Notes: generated by a model from the sequence alone, not told the origin. A DNA stretch of 64,000 bases from Streptomyces misionensis (GCF_900104815.1 NZ_FNTD01000004.1:3116501-3180500), one strand, 5' to 3'; positions 50,630-59,355 are shown, counted from the first letter of the stretch. Numbers and translations: made by a program.

Positions 50630-52006
50630 GTGACCAGGCGTCATGACCGGGCCCCGGGGCAGGCCCGCACACAGCACCGCGCGAAGTACCTCACCCTGCT
50701 CGGCGCGCTCCTCGCGCTCGTCATCGCCGTGTGCGCCGGCATCTACGTCACCGCCGCACCCGGCCGCGGCACCCCCATCGGCACCCTCGCCGACGGCCGC
50801 CCCCACCGCGACTCCTCCGCCGCTCCCGTCTCCACCGGCACCTGGGTCGGTTCCTGGGCCACCGCCCCCGTCGGCGGCGAACCCGGCACCGAGACGACCG
50901 GCCTCGCGGGCCACTCGGTACGCAACGTCGTCCACGCCGACGCCGGCGGCACCAGCGCCCGCATCACCCTCTCCAACCTCTACGGCCAGTCCCCCCTGGA
51001 CATCACCCACGCCACGATCGCCCTGTCCGCCGGGGACACCACCGCCGCCGCCGACGCCGACACCATGCGCCGGCTCACCTTCAACGGCGCCACCGGCGTC
51101 GTCATACCCGCCGGCGAGGAAGCCGTCAGCGACGCCGTCCACCTGCTCATACCCCACGGCACCGACGTCCTGGTCACCACCTACTCCCCCACCCCCTCCG
51201 GACCGGTCACCTACCACCCGCACGCCCGGCAGATCTCCTACGTCGCCACCGGCGACCGCACCGAGGACTCCACCGGCACCCCCTACACCCAGCAGACGCC
51301 CTACTGGCGCTACGTCACCGCCCTCGACGTGCTGAGCAACGAGGCCGACGGCACCGTCGTCGTCTTCGGCGACTCCATCACCGACGGCATCACCTCCACC
51401 ACCAACGCCAACCGCCGCTGGCCCGACCTGCTCGGCGGCCGGCTGCGCACCGCGCTCCAGGACGGACGGCGACTCCCGCGCTACAGCGTCGTCAACGAAG
51501 GCATCAGCGGCAACCAGGTCCTCGCCGACGGCCTCGGCCGCCCCGCGGAGAACCAGAGCGGACTCGACCGCTTCGGACGCGACGCGCTCTCCCGCACCAA
51601 CGTCAAGGTGGTCGTCGTCGACCTCGGCATCAACGACATCCTGCGCAACCCCCGCCTCGCCGACCCCGACCGCGTCCTCGGCGGCCTGCGCACCCTCGTC
51701 CGCGACGCCCACGCCCGCGGACTGAAGGTCGTCGGCGCCACCCTGATGCCCTTCCAGGGCCACCGGGGCTGGACCCCCGCCCGCGAGGCGGTCCGCCGGC
51801 AGATCAACGCGGAGATCCGCGCGGGCGGCGTGTACGACGCGGTCGTCGACTTCGACCAGGCGCTCCGCGACCCCTACGACCCGCGCCGGCTGCGCCCCGA
51901 CTACGACTCCGGCGACCATCTGCACCCCGACGACCGGGGCTTCGCGAAGATGGCCGAGGTCTTCGACCTGCGCACGCTCAAGGGCGCGGGGCAGGCGGAG
52001 CTGTGA
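50630..52006 (+). CDS. SGNH/GDSL-family secreted esterase or lipase
   Basis: About 458 residues. One N-terminal membrane/signal segment (LTLLGALLALVIAVCAGIYV) then an extracellular domain. SGNH blocks: nucleophile in VVFGDSITDGI, Gly block EGISGNQVLADG, Asn in VDLGINDILRN, and catalytic Asp-x-x-His as SGDHLHPDD. It hydrolyses an ester on lipids or carbohydrates. Start GTG 50630 is the first codon of the basic N-terminus; ATG 50573 would add 19 polar residues and neither start has an ideal ribosome site. Confidence 0.85.
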   Translation: MTRRHDRAPGQARTQHRAKYLTLLGALLALVIAVCAGIYVTAAPGRGTPIGTLADGRPHRDSSAAPVSTGTWVGSWATAPVGGEPGTETTGLAGHSVRNVVHADAGGTSARITLSNLYGQSPLDITHATIALSAGDTTAAADADTMRRLTFNGATGVVIPAGEEAVSDAVHLLIPHGTDVLVTTYSPTPSGPVTYHPHARQISYVATGDRTEDSTGTPYTQQTPYWRYVTALDVLSNEADGTVVVFGDSITDGITSTTNANRRWPDLLGGRLRTALQDGRRLPRYSVVNEGISGNQVLADGLGRPAENQSGLDRFGRDALSRTNVKVVVVDLGINDILRNPRLADPDRVLGGLRTLVRDAHARGLKVVGATLMPFQGHRGWTPAREAVRRQINAEIRAGGVYDAVVDFDQALRDPYDPRRLRPDYDSGDHLHPDDRGFAKMAEVFDLRTLKGAGQAEL

Positions 52007-52031
52007 GCGCGGGGCGAGGAATACTGGCGGC

Positions 52032-52634
52032 ATGACCCGCTTGATCCTCGCCACCCGCAACGCCGGAAAGATCACCGAGCTGAGGGCCATCCTGGCCGAC
52101 GCCGGACTCCCCCACGAACTGGTCGGCGCCGACGCCTACCCCGAGGTCCCCGACGTCAAGGAGACCGGCGTCACCTTCGCCGAGAACGCCCTGCTCAAGG
52201 CGCACGCGCTGGCACAGGCCACCGGGCTGCCAGCGGTCGCCGACGACTCCGGCCTGTGCGTGGACGTCCTCAACGGCGCCCCGGGCATCTTCTCGGCCCG
52301 CTGGTCCGGCCGCCACGGCGACGACCAGGCCAACCTCGACCTGCTGCTGGCCCAGCTCTCCGACATCGCCGAGGAACACCGCGGCGCGCACTTCGCCTGC
52401 GCCGCCGCCCTGGCCCTGCCGGACGGCACGGAACGGGTGGTCGAGGGCCAGCTGCGCGGCACCCTGCGGCACGCCCCGGCGGGCACGGGCGGCTTCGGCT
52501 ACGACCCGATCCTCCAGCCCGACGGCGAGACCCGGACCTGCGCCGAACTGACCGCCGCCGAGAAGAACGCCATCAGCCACCGTGGCAAGGCGTTCCGGAC
52601 CCTGGTACCGGTGGTGCGGGAGCTGGTGGGCTGA
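52032..52634 (+). CDS. rdgB: RdgB/HAM1 non-canonical purine NTP pyrophosphatase
   Basis: 200 residues, standard length. The N-terminal nucleotide-binding motif is TRNAGKITEL, with AENALLKAHALA and DDSGLCVDVLNGAPG following, and the end pattern FGYDPIL and SHRGKAF. It hydrolyses dITP, XTP and similar nucleotides to monophosphates, cleaning the nucleotide pool. In many Streptomyces rdgB lies beside rph; here it is separated from rph by about 10 kb. Confidence 0.93.
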   Translation: MTRLILATRNAGKITELRAILADAGLPHELVGADAYPEVPDVKETGVTFAENALLKAHALAQATGLPAVADDSGLCVDVLNGAPGIFSARWSGRHGDDQANLDLLLAQLSDIAEEHRGAHFACAAALALPDGTERVVEGQLRGTLRHAPAGTGGFGYDPILQPDGETRTCAELTAAEKNAISHRGKAFRTLVPVVRELVG

Positions 52635-52641
52635 GCGTGGA

Positions 52642-52670
52642 AGAGGGGCTGCCCGACGGGCAGCCCCTCT
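52642..52670. terminator. Bidirectional terminator between rdgB and the TAG tRNA
   Basis: 13-bp stem AGAGGGGCTGCCC / GGGCAGCCCCTCT with a 3-nt loop; it can serve rdgB on the plus strand and the tRNA on the minus strand. Confidence 0.8.
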
Positions 52671-52677
52671 GTGCGCA

Positions 52678-52752
52678 TGGGCCCGGTGGGACTCGAACCC
52701 ACGACACACCGGACCTAAACCGGCGCCCTCTTGCCAGCTGGGGTACGGGCCC
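52678..52752 (-). tRNA. Class I-shaped tRNA with anticodon TAG (Leu by anticodon, isotype doubtful)
   Basis: 75 nt. Acceptor stem GGGCCCG/CGGGCCC with discriminator A, D-arm with GG in the loop and a weak stem, anticodon stem GCCGG/CCGGT around loop TTTAGGT (anticodon TAG, reads CUA), a five-base variable loop GTGTC, and T-arm GTGGG-TTCGAGT-CCCAC. Bacterial tRNA-Leu normally has a long class II variable arm; this one does not. It could be charged by another synthetase. TAGAGT at 52772-52767 (minus strand) is a plausible -10. Confidence 0.85.
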
Positions 52753-52920
52753 TCGACGCTGCGCCTACTCTACTGGCGCCGCGCGGAGTTTGTGACCGGC
52801 GCCCGCACCGCGCCAGATGCCGGTGAGCGCCGGGCAGTTGGGACCCGGCAGCCGTGGGTTCTCCCGCCGGTCCCCTCGATGCGGTCGGACCTCCGGCCGG
52901 ACCGGAAGCCCTCGCCCGGG

Positions 52921-52964
52921 AAGAAGAAAGCCGGCCCGCCTCCGGAGTTCCGGGGTGGGCCGGC
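52921..52964 (-). terminator. Terminator of bcp
   Basis: On the minus strand a GCCGGCCC...GGGCCGGC stem with a smaller inner stem is followed by TTTCTTCTT (52929-52921), 17 nt after the bcp stop. Confidence 0.75.
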
Positions 52965-52981
52965 GGTGGGGGCGGGAGGGG

Positions 52982-53449
52982 TCAGATCCCGAGGTCTTTG
53001 ATGATCTTGGCGACGTGGCCGGTGGCGCGGACGTTGTAGAGGGCGCGTTCGACGGTGCCCTGTTCGTCGATGACGAACGTGGAGCGGATGACGCCCATGT
53101 ACGTCTTGCCGTAGTTCTTCTTCTCGCCGTAGGCGCCGTAGGCCTCGGTGACCTTCTTGTCGGGGTCGGCGAGGAGGGTGACCTTGAGGGATTCCTTCTC
53201 GCGGAACCTGGCCAGCTTCTCGGGGGCGTCCGGGGAGATGCCGATGACGTCGTAGCCGGCGCCGGCCAGCAGGTCGAGGTTGTCGGTGAAGTCGCAGGCC
53301 TGCTTGGTGCAGCCGGGGGTGAGTGCCGCGGGGTAGAAGTAGACGATGACCTTGCGGCCCTTGTGGTCCGCGAGGGAGACCTCGTTCCCGTCGGCGTCGG
53401 GGAGGGTGAAGGCGGGGGCCACGTCCCCCGGCTGGAGTCGCTCGCTCAT
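52982..53449 (-). CDS. bcp: Thiol peroxidase of the Bcp/PrxQ family
   Basis: 155 residues. Peroxidatic Cys in TPGCTKQAC with the resolving Cys five residues later, the hallmark of Bcp, and FTLPDADGNEVSLADHKG before it. It reduces hydrogen peroxide and organic hydroperoxides with thioredoxin in the cytoplasm. ATG 53449 starts MSERLQPGDVAPAF. It is divergent from the DUF3618 gene by 104 bp. Confidence 0.93.
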   Translation of the reverse strand: MSERLQPGDVAPAFTLPDADGNEVSLADHKGRKVIVYFYPAALTPGCTKQACDFTDNLDLLAGAGYDVIGISPDAPEKLARFREKESLKVTLLADPDKKVTEAYGAYGEKKNYGKTYMGVIRSTFVIDEQGTVERALYNVRATGHVAKIIKDLGI

Positions 53450-53553
53450 CGGACCAGCGTAACCGGGGGGCCTTGCGGTGCGGCGCGGGCCGGAGCTGAC
53501 AAACTGTTCGGAACAGCAACAGCTCAATCCCGGCAGACTTCGGAGGCCGTACG

Positions 53554-53880
53554 GTGGCGGACACGGCGGACACCAGAACCCCGGCGCAGATCGAGGCGGA
53601 CATCAAGCGCCGCCGCGAAGTGCTGGCCGAGACCCTCGACGAGATCGGGGTGCGGGTGCACCCGAAGACGATCATCGGGGATGCGAAGGCCAAGGCCGTC
53701 GCCAATATCGACCACACGATGGGCCGCGCGTATGTGCAGGTCAACCGGGTGGTGAGCGATGTCAGGGCGCAGTTCGCGGATGAGCACGGGCGGCTGCGCA
53801 TGGACCGGGTGCTGCCGGTGGCGCTCGTCGTCGTCGGGGTCGGGGGCCTGCTCGCCCTGTCCCGGCGGCGCGGGCGCTGA
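53554..53880 (+). CDS. DUF3618 membrane protein
   Basis: 108 residues. The family helix TPAQIEADIKRRREVLAETL near the N-terminus is typical of DUF3618, and one membrane helix (VLPVALVVVGVGGLLAL) precedes an Arg-rich end. Function unknown. GTG 53554 has CGGAGG at the right distance. It precedes the GroES-like gene on the same strand. Confidence 0.82.
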   Translation: MADTADTRTPAQIEADIKRRREVLAETLDEIGVRVHPKTIIGDAKAKAVANIDHTMGRAYVQVNRVVSDVRAQFADEHGRLRMDRVLPVALVVVGVGGLLALSRRRGR

Positions 53881-53935
53881 CGGCGACGGCCACCCGGGCG
53901 ACGACGGGCGCGCGGAAGGCAGGTAGGTTCGAGGC

Positions 53936-54295
53936 GTGAGCGCCAACAGAAACCAGCAGAGCACCCCGCAGCACGACAAGCTGCCCATCCGGATGCTGCA
54001 CGACCGGGTGCTGGTCAAGCAGGAGTCCGGTGAGGGCGAGCGGCGGTCCGGGGGCGGCATTCTGATTCCCGCGACGGCGGCGGTCGGGCGTCGGCTGGCC
54101 TGGGCCGAGGTCGTCGCGGTCGGTCAGAACGTACGGACCGTGGAGCCCGGTGACCGGGTGCTGTTCGATCCTGAGGACCGGGCCGAGGTCGAGGTGCGGG
54201 GCGTGGCGTACGTGCTGATGCGCGAGCGTGATCTGCACGCCGTGGCCGCGGACCGGTTCGAGGGGTCGCAGGACTCCACCGGGCTGTATCTGTGA
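53936..54295 (+). CDS. GroES-family (Cpn10-like) protein
   Basis: 119 residues, slightly longer than GroES. The Cpn10 fold is supported by LPIRMLHDRVLVKQE, GGILIP in the mobile-loop region, EVVAVGQNV and VEPGDRVLFDPED. It is not beside groEL, so it is a stand-alone paralogue with unknown chaperonin partner. GTG 53936 is preceded by a GAGG-type ribosome site. A 32-bp palindromic terminator follows. Confidence 0.83.
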   Translation: MSANRNQQSTPQHDKLPIRMLHDRVLVKQESGEGERRSGGGILIPATAAVGRRLAWAEVVAVGQNVRTVEPGDRVLFDPEDRAEVEVRGVAYVLMRERDLHAVAADRFEGSQDSTGLYL

Positions 54296-54326
54296 GGCCG
54301 TAGCGTCCGGCGCGGGACGCGTGCGA

Positions 54327-54358
54327 GAAGGGCTGGTGACCATGGTCACCAGCCCTTC
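54327..54358. terminator. Perfect 32-bp palindromic terminator
   Basis: GAAGGGCTGGTGACCA and its exact complement form a 16-bp arm dyad with no loop spacer, followed by a T-containing stretch (TTGTCGTGCTTTT). It separates the GroES-like gene from the guanidine riboswitch. Confidence 0.8.
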
Positions 54359-54389
54359 TTGTCGTGCTTTTGCTAGCTTCGGAGGTGAG

Positions 54390-54432
54390 CCCGACGAGAC
54401 GCGCCGTACCGGGATGCAGGCAAAGACGACGC
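54390..54432 (+). promoter_or_regulatory. Guanidine-III riboswitch (ykkC-III)
   Basis: The sequence from 54390 to 54432 follows the known guanidine-III aptamer closely: CCCGACGAG, then GCGCCGTACCGGG, then GGCAAAGACGACGC. CCCG (54390-54393) pairs with CGGG (54410-54413) and the ACGAG and GACGAC elements build the pseudoknot-type ligand pocket. It ends 37 nt before an SMR exporter gene. CGTCGT (54445-54450) could pair with GACGACG as an alternative, linking ligand binding to access of the CGGAGG ribosome site (54457-54462). Confidence 0.9.
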
Positions 54433-54469
54433 ACCGCGGAGAAACGTCGTTCGTCTCGGAGGTGCCGTC

Positions 54470-54790
54470 GTGGCCTGGGTTCTGCTTGTCGTGGCCGGTC
54501 TGCTGGAGGTCGGCTGGTCGGTCGGCATGAAGTACAGCGAGGGTTTCACCCGGCCGGTGCCCAGTGTGCTCACCGGCGCGGGGATCGTCGCGAGCATGGT
54601 GCTGCTGTCGTACGCCGCGAGGACCCTGCCGATCGGTACGGCCTACGGGGTGTGGGTCGGGATCGGCGCGGCCGGTGCGGCGGTGCTCGGCATGGTGGTG
54701 CTCGGTGAGCCGGTCACCGCCGCCCGGATCTTCTTCGTGTGTCTGCTGCTGGTCGCCGTCGTGGGGCTGAAGGCGACCGGCGGTCATTGA
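54470..54790 (+). CDS. SMR-family guanidinium exporter (Gdx/SugE-like)
   Basis: 106 residues, four membrane helices. The essential Glu is in AGLLEVGWSVGMKYSEG at residue 13, and helix 3 has PIGTAYGVWVGIGAAG. This pattern and the guanidine-III riboswitch identify it as the guanidinium/proton antiporter group rather than a broad drug exporter. GTG 54470 follows CGGAGG. Confidence 0.92.
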   Translation: MAWVLLVVAGLLEVGWSVGMKYSEGFTRPVPSVLTGAGIVASMVLLSYAARTLPIGTAYGVWVGIGAAGAAVLGMVVLGEPVTAARIFFVCLLLVAVVGLKATGGH

Positions 54791-54797
54791 GCCGGGC

Positions 54798-57700
54798 TCA
54801 GAGCCCGGTTCCCGTGCCTCCCGGTCCGGTGCCCGTGCCGGTGCCGTCCGTCGTGCCGCCGCCGGTGGCCGTGCCGCCGCCGGGGGTGCCGCCGCCCGGT
54901 GCGCCGCCGGTGCCGGGGTCGCCGCCGGTCGCGGCGCCGCCGGTGCCCGGGTCGCCGGCGGTGGTGCCGCCGTCGGTGGCCGGGGTGCCGCCGGTCGCGG
55001 CACCGCCGGTCGCGGCGCCGCCGGTGCCCGTGTCACCCGCGGTGGTGCCGCCGTCGGTGGGGGTGCCGCTGGGGGTGCCGCTCGGGGTGCCGGTGCCGCC
55101 GTTGTCCTGGCCGTCGGTGCCGGTGGACTGGCTCGGGTCGCCCGGGCCGGGCGGCTGCGGCTGGTCGGCGCCGGGCTGGAGCTGGAGGTCGAAGCTCGCG
55201 ACGGCGCTGTTCTGGAGGGCGTCGTGGGTGTACTGGGCCCAGATCTGGGTGGGCGGGCCGCCACCGTTCATGCGGGCCTGGCCGAGGGCGCCGTACAGCG
55301 GCATGTGCTTGGCGGTGACCGGGTCCTGTCCCATCACGGAGACCACCGTGGCGAGGTCGGGGGTGTAGCCGGCGAACCAGGCGGCGGTGTCGTTCTCGGC
55401 GGTGCCGGTCTTGCCGGCCGCCGGACGGCCCGCGGCCTTGGCGGCGGTGGCGGTGCCGCCCTCGACCACGCTCTGCAGCATGGAGGTGGTGGTGTCGGCG
55501 GCGGCCCGGCTGACGGCCTGCTTGACCGGCTGGTCGGGCAGCGTGACGTCGTCGGTGCCGTTCCGGGTGACCTTCTTGACCAGGGTGTACGTGCCGTGCT
55601 TGCCGTGGTTGGCGAGCGTGGCGTACGCCTCCGCCATGTCCAGGACGCTGGCGGTGGCGGTGCCGAGCGCGATGGAGGGGTAGGGCTGGAGGTCCGGGGT
55701 GTCCGAGGGGATGCCCAGGTTGATCGCGGTCTGCTTGACCTTGGAGGGGCCGACGTCGACGGCCATCTGCGCGTACACCGCGTTCACCGAGAGGTCGGTG
55801 GCCTTGGTGACGGTGATCTGGCCGTACGACTTCTGGTCCTCGTTCTGCGGGGCGTAGCCGCCGCCGCTCCAGCCCTGTACGGGGCGCTCGTTGGTGCCGT
55901 CGTACTGGGTGTTCGGGGTGATGGGGCGGCCGTCCTGGGTGGTGGAGCCGTTCTGCACCGCGGAGGTGAAGACGAAGGGCTTGAAGGTGGAGCCCACCTG
56001 GAAGTCGCCGCGGGTCGCGCCGTTGGTGTACTGCTGCACGTAGTCGATGCCGCCGTACATCGCGACGACCTCGCCGGTCTTGGGGTCGACGGAGGCGCCG
56101 CCGGCCCGGACGTAGCTGTCGACCTTGTTGTTCTTCTTGTCCAGCTTGGAGACCAGCTGGTCGTCGACGGCCTTGACGAAGGCGTCCTGGCGGGGCTTCT
56201 GGATGGTGGTGGTGATGCGGTAGCCGCCGGCCGCGAGCTGGTCGGCGTCGATGATGTTGTTGGTGGTCAGGTACTGCTTGACCGCCTCGACGAGGTAGCC
56301 GCGCTGGCCGGACAGGCCGGTGGAGGTCGTCTGCTCCTTGGGCATCGGGAACTTCATGCCGGCGCGCTCGGACTGGCTGAGCCAGCCCTGCTTGACCATG
56401 CCGTCCAGGACGTAGTTCCAGCGGGCCACGGCGGCGGACTTGTTCTCGGGGTGGGCGACGACGTCGTACTCGCTGGGCGCGTTGACGAGCGCGGCGAGGT
56501 AGGCGGCGCGGGCGGGGTCGAGGTCCTTGGCGTCGCGGCCGTAGTAGGCCTGGGCGGCGGCCTGGATGCCGTAGGCGTTGCGGCCGAAGTAGCTGGTGTT
56601 GAGGTAGCCCTCGAGGATGTCGTCCTTGGACTTGTTCCGGTCGAGCTTGATCGAGATGAAGAACTCCTTGGCCTTGCGGGTGACCGTCTGTTCCTGGGCC
56701 AGGTAGTAGTTCTTCACGTACTGCTGGGTGATCGTGGAGCCGGACTGCTTGCCCTTGCCGGTCGCGGTGTTCCAGGCGGCGCGGATCATCGCCTTGGGGT
56801 CGACGGCGGACTCGGTGTAGAAGTCCCGGTCCTCGGCGGCCAGTACGGCGTGCTGGGCGGCCTTGGAGACCTGGGCGAGGGAGACGTTCTCGCGGTTGAT
56901 CTCGCCGTCGCGGGCGAGCTGGGAGCCGTCGGCGTAGAGGTAGACGTTGCCCTGTTTGGTGGCGAGGGCGTTGGCCGGCGGGATGTTGACGAGCGAGTAG
57001 CCCACGAAGAACAGGCCGACGATCGCGAGCACGGCGACGATGAAGGTGCCGAGCACCATCCGCCAGGTGGGCAGGAGCCGTCGCCAGCCGGTGCGCTTGG
57101 GCCGCTTGGGCTTCTTGCCCTTGCCCTTGCCGGCGCCGGGGTCGTCCGAGGCGGCGGCGAGGGCGGTGGTCTGGGCTTCGGGGGCGTGGGCGGTCTGCCG
57201 GGGTCCGGTGCCGGAGTCGGGCCGACCGGGGGTGGGGCCGGGGCCGCCGGGGGTGGCGGTGCCGGCCGCGGAGCCGGCGGCTGCCGTGCCCGCGGCTCCG
57301 GCCGCGCCCGCCTTCCCGGTGGCCGCGGCGGCGGGTCCGGCGGCGGCCGCGGCGCCTGCCGCTCGGGCGGTCCGGGCGGGGCCGCCCGGACGGGTGCCGG
57401 TGGTGTGGGTGGTGGGGCCGGTCGCCTCGGGTCCGCTCGCGGGGTTCGCCGCGGCGGGGCCGTTCGGCTCGCCCTTGCGCGGGGCGGTGACGCGGCGCAG
57501 CACCTGGGTGGTCTCGGGCGTGCCCGGGCCGGACTCGCCGGACTCCTTGGGCTCGCGGGGCGGCGTGATCCGGCGCAGCACCTGGGTGCTCTCGGCGGAC
57601 TGCTGCTTATCGGGCGTGCGGGCGCCGGGCACCTGCGGCTTCTCGGCGGCGGGCGTGCCGGAGCCGCGTCGGTCGGTGCCCTCCGGTGCGGAGGCCGAGG

Positions 57701-58355
57701 TGGCGCCGGTGTCCGTGCGGGCGTCGCGGGCGGCCTGCCGGGCGCGGGCCATGGAGGCCGTGCGGTCCTGGGGCGCGGGAACGGAACGACGGGTTCCGGT
57801 GTCCGCGGCGTCCGTCGCGGTGTCCTCGGTGTCCCGCTCGCCACGGGCGCCCCGGTCCTCGCGGGACGTCTCGGAGCCGCGGGCGTCCCGGGCGTCACCG
57901 GCGTCCGCGGCCTTTTCGGCACCGGCGCTCTTCGCGGCGCCGGTCGGGCTTCCCGCCTTGCGGGACTCCCGGGCGGCCCGGGCGTCGCCCGCGCCGTCGG
58001 TGTCGTCGGTCGCGTCGACGCGCTGGGATCGCCCGGTGTCCTCGGCCCGTCCGGCGCGCCCGGCCTGCCGCTCGGTCCGGTCGCCGCCCTCGGCCCGGCC
58101 GGTGTCCCCGGCCTTCCCGGTGTCCTCGGCCCGGCGGCCGGCGGACCGCGCCCGCCCGGTCCCCTCCGGCTCCGCGGCCCGGTCCTCGGACCGGTCGGCG
58201 CGCCCGGACCCCTCGGTGTCCTTGCTCCGGCTGGTCCTCTCGGTGCCCTCCGGGGTGTCGGGGGTGGCCCCCGGGGTCCCTGGCCCCTCAGCCGGCAGCG
58301 GCTTCTTCGGTGCCACGCCTTCCTTCGGCTGCTGCGGCTGTGGCTCGTCGCTCAT
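54798..58355 (-). CDS. Class A penicillin-binding protein with very long disordered N-terminus
   Basis: 1185 residues. Residues 1 to about 420 are polar low-complexity (Glu/Arg/Gly/Ala/Thr) with two STQVLRRIT-like repeats, followed by one membrane helix (VLGTFIVAVLAIVGLFFVGY). The transglycosylase domain carries EDRDFYTESAVDPKAM; the transpeptidase domain has GSTFKPF (SxxK), LSVNAVYAQ (SxN) and AGKTGTAEN (KTG), all intact. A 120-residue Gly/Thr-rich tail ends the protein. It polymerises and crosslinks peptidoglycan. ATG 58355 starts MSDEPQPQ; AGGAG lies 12 nt upstream, so initiation may be weak. Confidence 0.9.
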   Translation of the reverse strand: MSDEPQPQQPKEGVAPKKPLPAEGPGTPGATPDTPEGTERTSRSKDTEGSGRADRSEDRAAEPEGTGRARSAGRRAEDTGKAGDTGRAEGGDRTERQAGRAGRAEDTGRSQRVDATDDTDGAGDARAARESRKAGSPTGAAKSAGAEKAADAGDARDARGSETSREDRGARGERDTEDTATDAADTGTRRSVPAPQDRTASMARARQAARDARTDTGATSASAPEGTDRRGSGTPAAEKPQVPGARTPDKQQSAESTQVLRRITPPREPKESGESGPGTPETTQVLRRVTAPRKGEPNGPAAANPASGPEATGPTTHTTGTRPGGPARTARAAGAAAAAGPAAAATGKAGAAGAAGTAAAGSAAGTATPGGPGPTPGRPDSGTGPRQTAHAPEAQTTALAAASDDPGAGKGKGKKPKRPKRTGWRRLLPTWRMVLGTFIVAVLAIVGLFFVGYSLVNIPPANALATKQGNVYLYADGSQLARDGEINRENVSLAQVSKAAQHAVLAAEDRDFYTESAVDPKAMIRAAWNTATGKGKQSGSTITQQYVKNYYLAQEQTVTRKAKEFFISIKLDRNKSKDDILEGYLNTSYFGRNAYGIQAAAQAYYGRDAKDLDPARAAYLAALVNAPSEYDVVAHPENKSAAVARWNYVLDGMVKQGWLSQSERAGMKFPMPKEQTTSTGLSGQRGYLVEAVKQYLTTNNIIDADQLAAGGYRITTTIQKPRQDAFVKAVDDQLVSKLDKKNNKVDSYVRAGGASVDPKTGEVVAMYGGIDYVQQYTNGATRGDFQVGSTFKPFVFTSAVQNGSTTQDGRPITPNTQYDGTNERPVQGWSGGGYAPQNEDQKSYGQITVTKATDLSVNAVYAQMAVDVGPSKVKQTAINLGIPSDTPDLQPYPSIALGTATASVLDMAEAYATLANHGKHGTYTLVKKVTRNGTDDVTLPDQPVKQAVSRAAADTTTSMLQSVVEGGTATAAKAAGRPAAGKTGTAENDTAAWFAGYTPDLATVVSVMGQDPVTAKHMPLYGALGQARMNGGGPPTQIWAQYTHDALQNSAVASFDLQLQPGADQPQPPGPGDPSQSTGTDGQDNGGTGTPSGTPSGTPTDGGTTAGDTGTGGAATGGAATGGTPATDGGTTAGDPGTGGAATGGDPGTGGAPGGGTPGGGTATGGGTTDGTGTGTGPGGTGTGL

Positions 58356-58554
58356 GTCGTGCACGGACTCCTGTTTCGCGTCGTACGTTCCCGTACGCCT
58401 CGTACGCCTTGCCCCCCGTTTTGAAGACTCTCGCACCTGGCGTTCCGTTCCCGGATTCCGGCACGCTTCCGCAGGGAAATGCGTGGCCGGCCGCCGGGCC
58501 TTCGGACTAGGCTCCTGCGCTTCGGTGTCGAGCGGTCCGAGGAGGTCGACTGGC

Positions 58555-59355
58555 GTGGGCGCGGGACGGTTGTACGCCGCTGTCGCGTTGGGGGGATTCA
58601 GACGGTACGCGACCTACAGGGCTGCCACTGCGGCAGGGGTGTTCACCAATACGGTCTTCGGGCTGATTCTCGTCTGCACCTACCGGGCGCTGTGGGACGT
58701 GAAGCCGCATCTGGGCGGGTATGACCAGGCTCAGGCCATCACCTACGTATGGCTGGGGCAGGCCCTGTTGTCGACGCTCGCGATCGGTGGCGGGGGCGTC
58801 GAGGACGAGCTGATGGAACGCATCCGTACGGGGGACGTGGCGATCGATCTGTACCGGCCGGCCGATCTCCAGCTGTGGTGGCTGGCCGCGGACCTGGGCC
58901 GGGCCTTCTTCCAGCTGCTGGGGCGGGGTGTGGTGCCGTTCGCGTTCGGCGCGCTGGTCTTCCCGGCGTACCTGCCGGCGGACGCGGGCAGGTGGGCGGC
59001 GTTCCTGGTGGCCGTGGTGCTGGCGATGCTCGTCGGTTTCGGGCTGCGCTATCTGGTGGCGCTGAGCGCGTTCTGGCTGCTGGACGGCACCGGCGTGACC
59101 CAGATGGCGTTGCTGCTCGGCTACTTCTGCTCGGGCATGCTGCTGCCGCTGAACGTGTTCCCGGGCGCGCTCGGCACGGCCGTGCGGGCCCTGCCCTGGT
59201 CCTCGCTGCTCCAGGCGCCGGCGGACGTCCTGCTCGGGCACGGGGATCCGCTGGGCACCTATCTGTTCCAGGGCGCGTGGGCGGTGGTGCTGCTCGGTGC
59301 CGGGCGGCTGCTCCAGTCGGCGGCGACGCGGCGGGTGGTGGTGCAGGGTGGCTGA
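58555..59355 (+). CDS. ABC-2 family transporter permease
   Basis: 266 residues with about six membrane helices and the family segment GGVEDELMERIRTGDVAIDLYRP, cut here to EDELMERIRTGDVAIDL. It belongs to the ABC-2 (DUF990-like) permeases of three-gene exporters. GTG 58555 follows GAGGAGG. It overlaps the next permease gene by 8 nt, and an ATPase gene follows, forming a single operon. Confidence 0.83.
   Translation: MGAGRLYAAVALGGFRRYATYRAATAAGVFTNTVFGLILVCTYRALWDVKPHLGGYDQAQAITYVWLGQALLSTLAIGGGGVEDELMERIRTGDVAIDLYRPADLQLWWLAADLGRAFFQLLGRGVVPFAFGALVFPAYLPADAGRWAAFLVAVVLAMLVGFGLRYLVALSAFWLLDGTGVTQMALLLGYFCSGMLLPLNVFPGALGTAVRALPWSSLLQAPADVLLGHGDPLGTYLFQGAWAVVLLGAGRLLQSAATRRVVVQGG

Noticed and set aside
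52678..52752. TAG tRNA as a pseudogene
   Set aside because: Acceptor, anticodon and T stems are fully paired and a -10-like element is upstream; only the D-stem is weak, so an intact but unusual tRNA is more likely.
55224..58424. 1066-codon open frame antisense to the penicillin-binding protein gene
   Set aside because: It mirrors the codon structure of the real gene, gives a Gly/Val/Leu low-complexity protein and has no family resemblance; a typical shadow frame in high-GC DNA.
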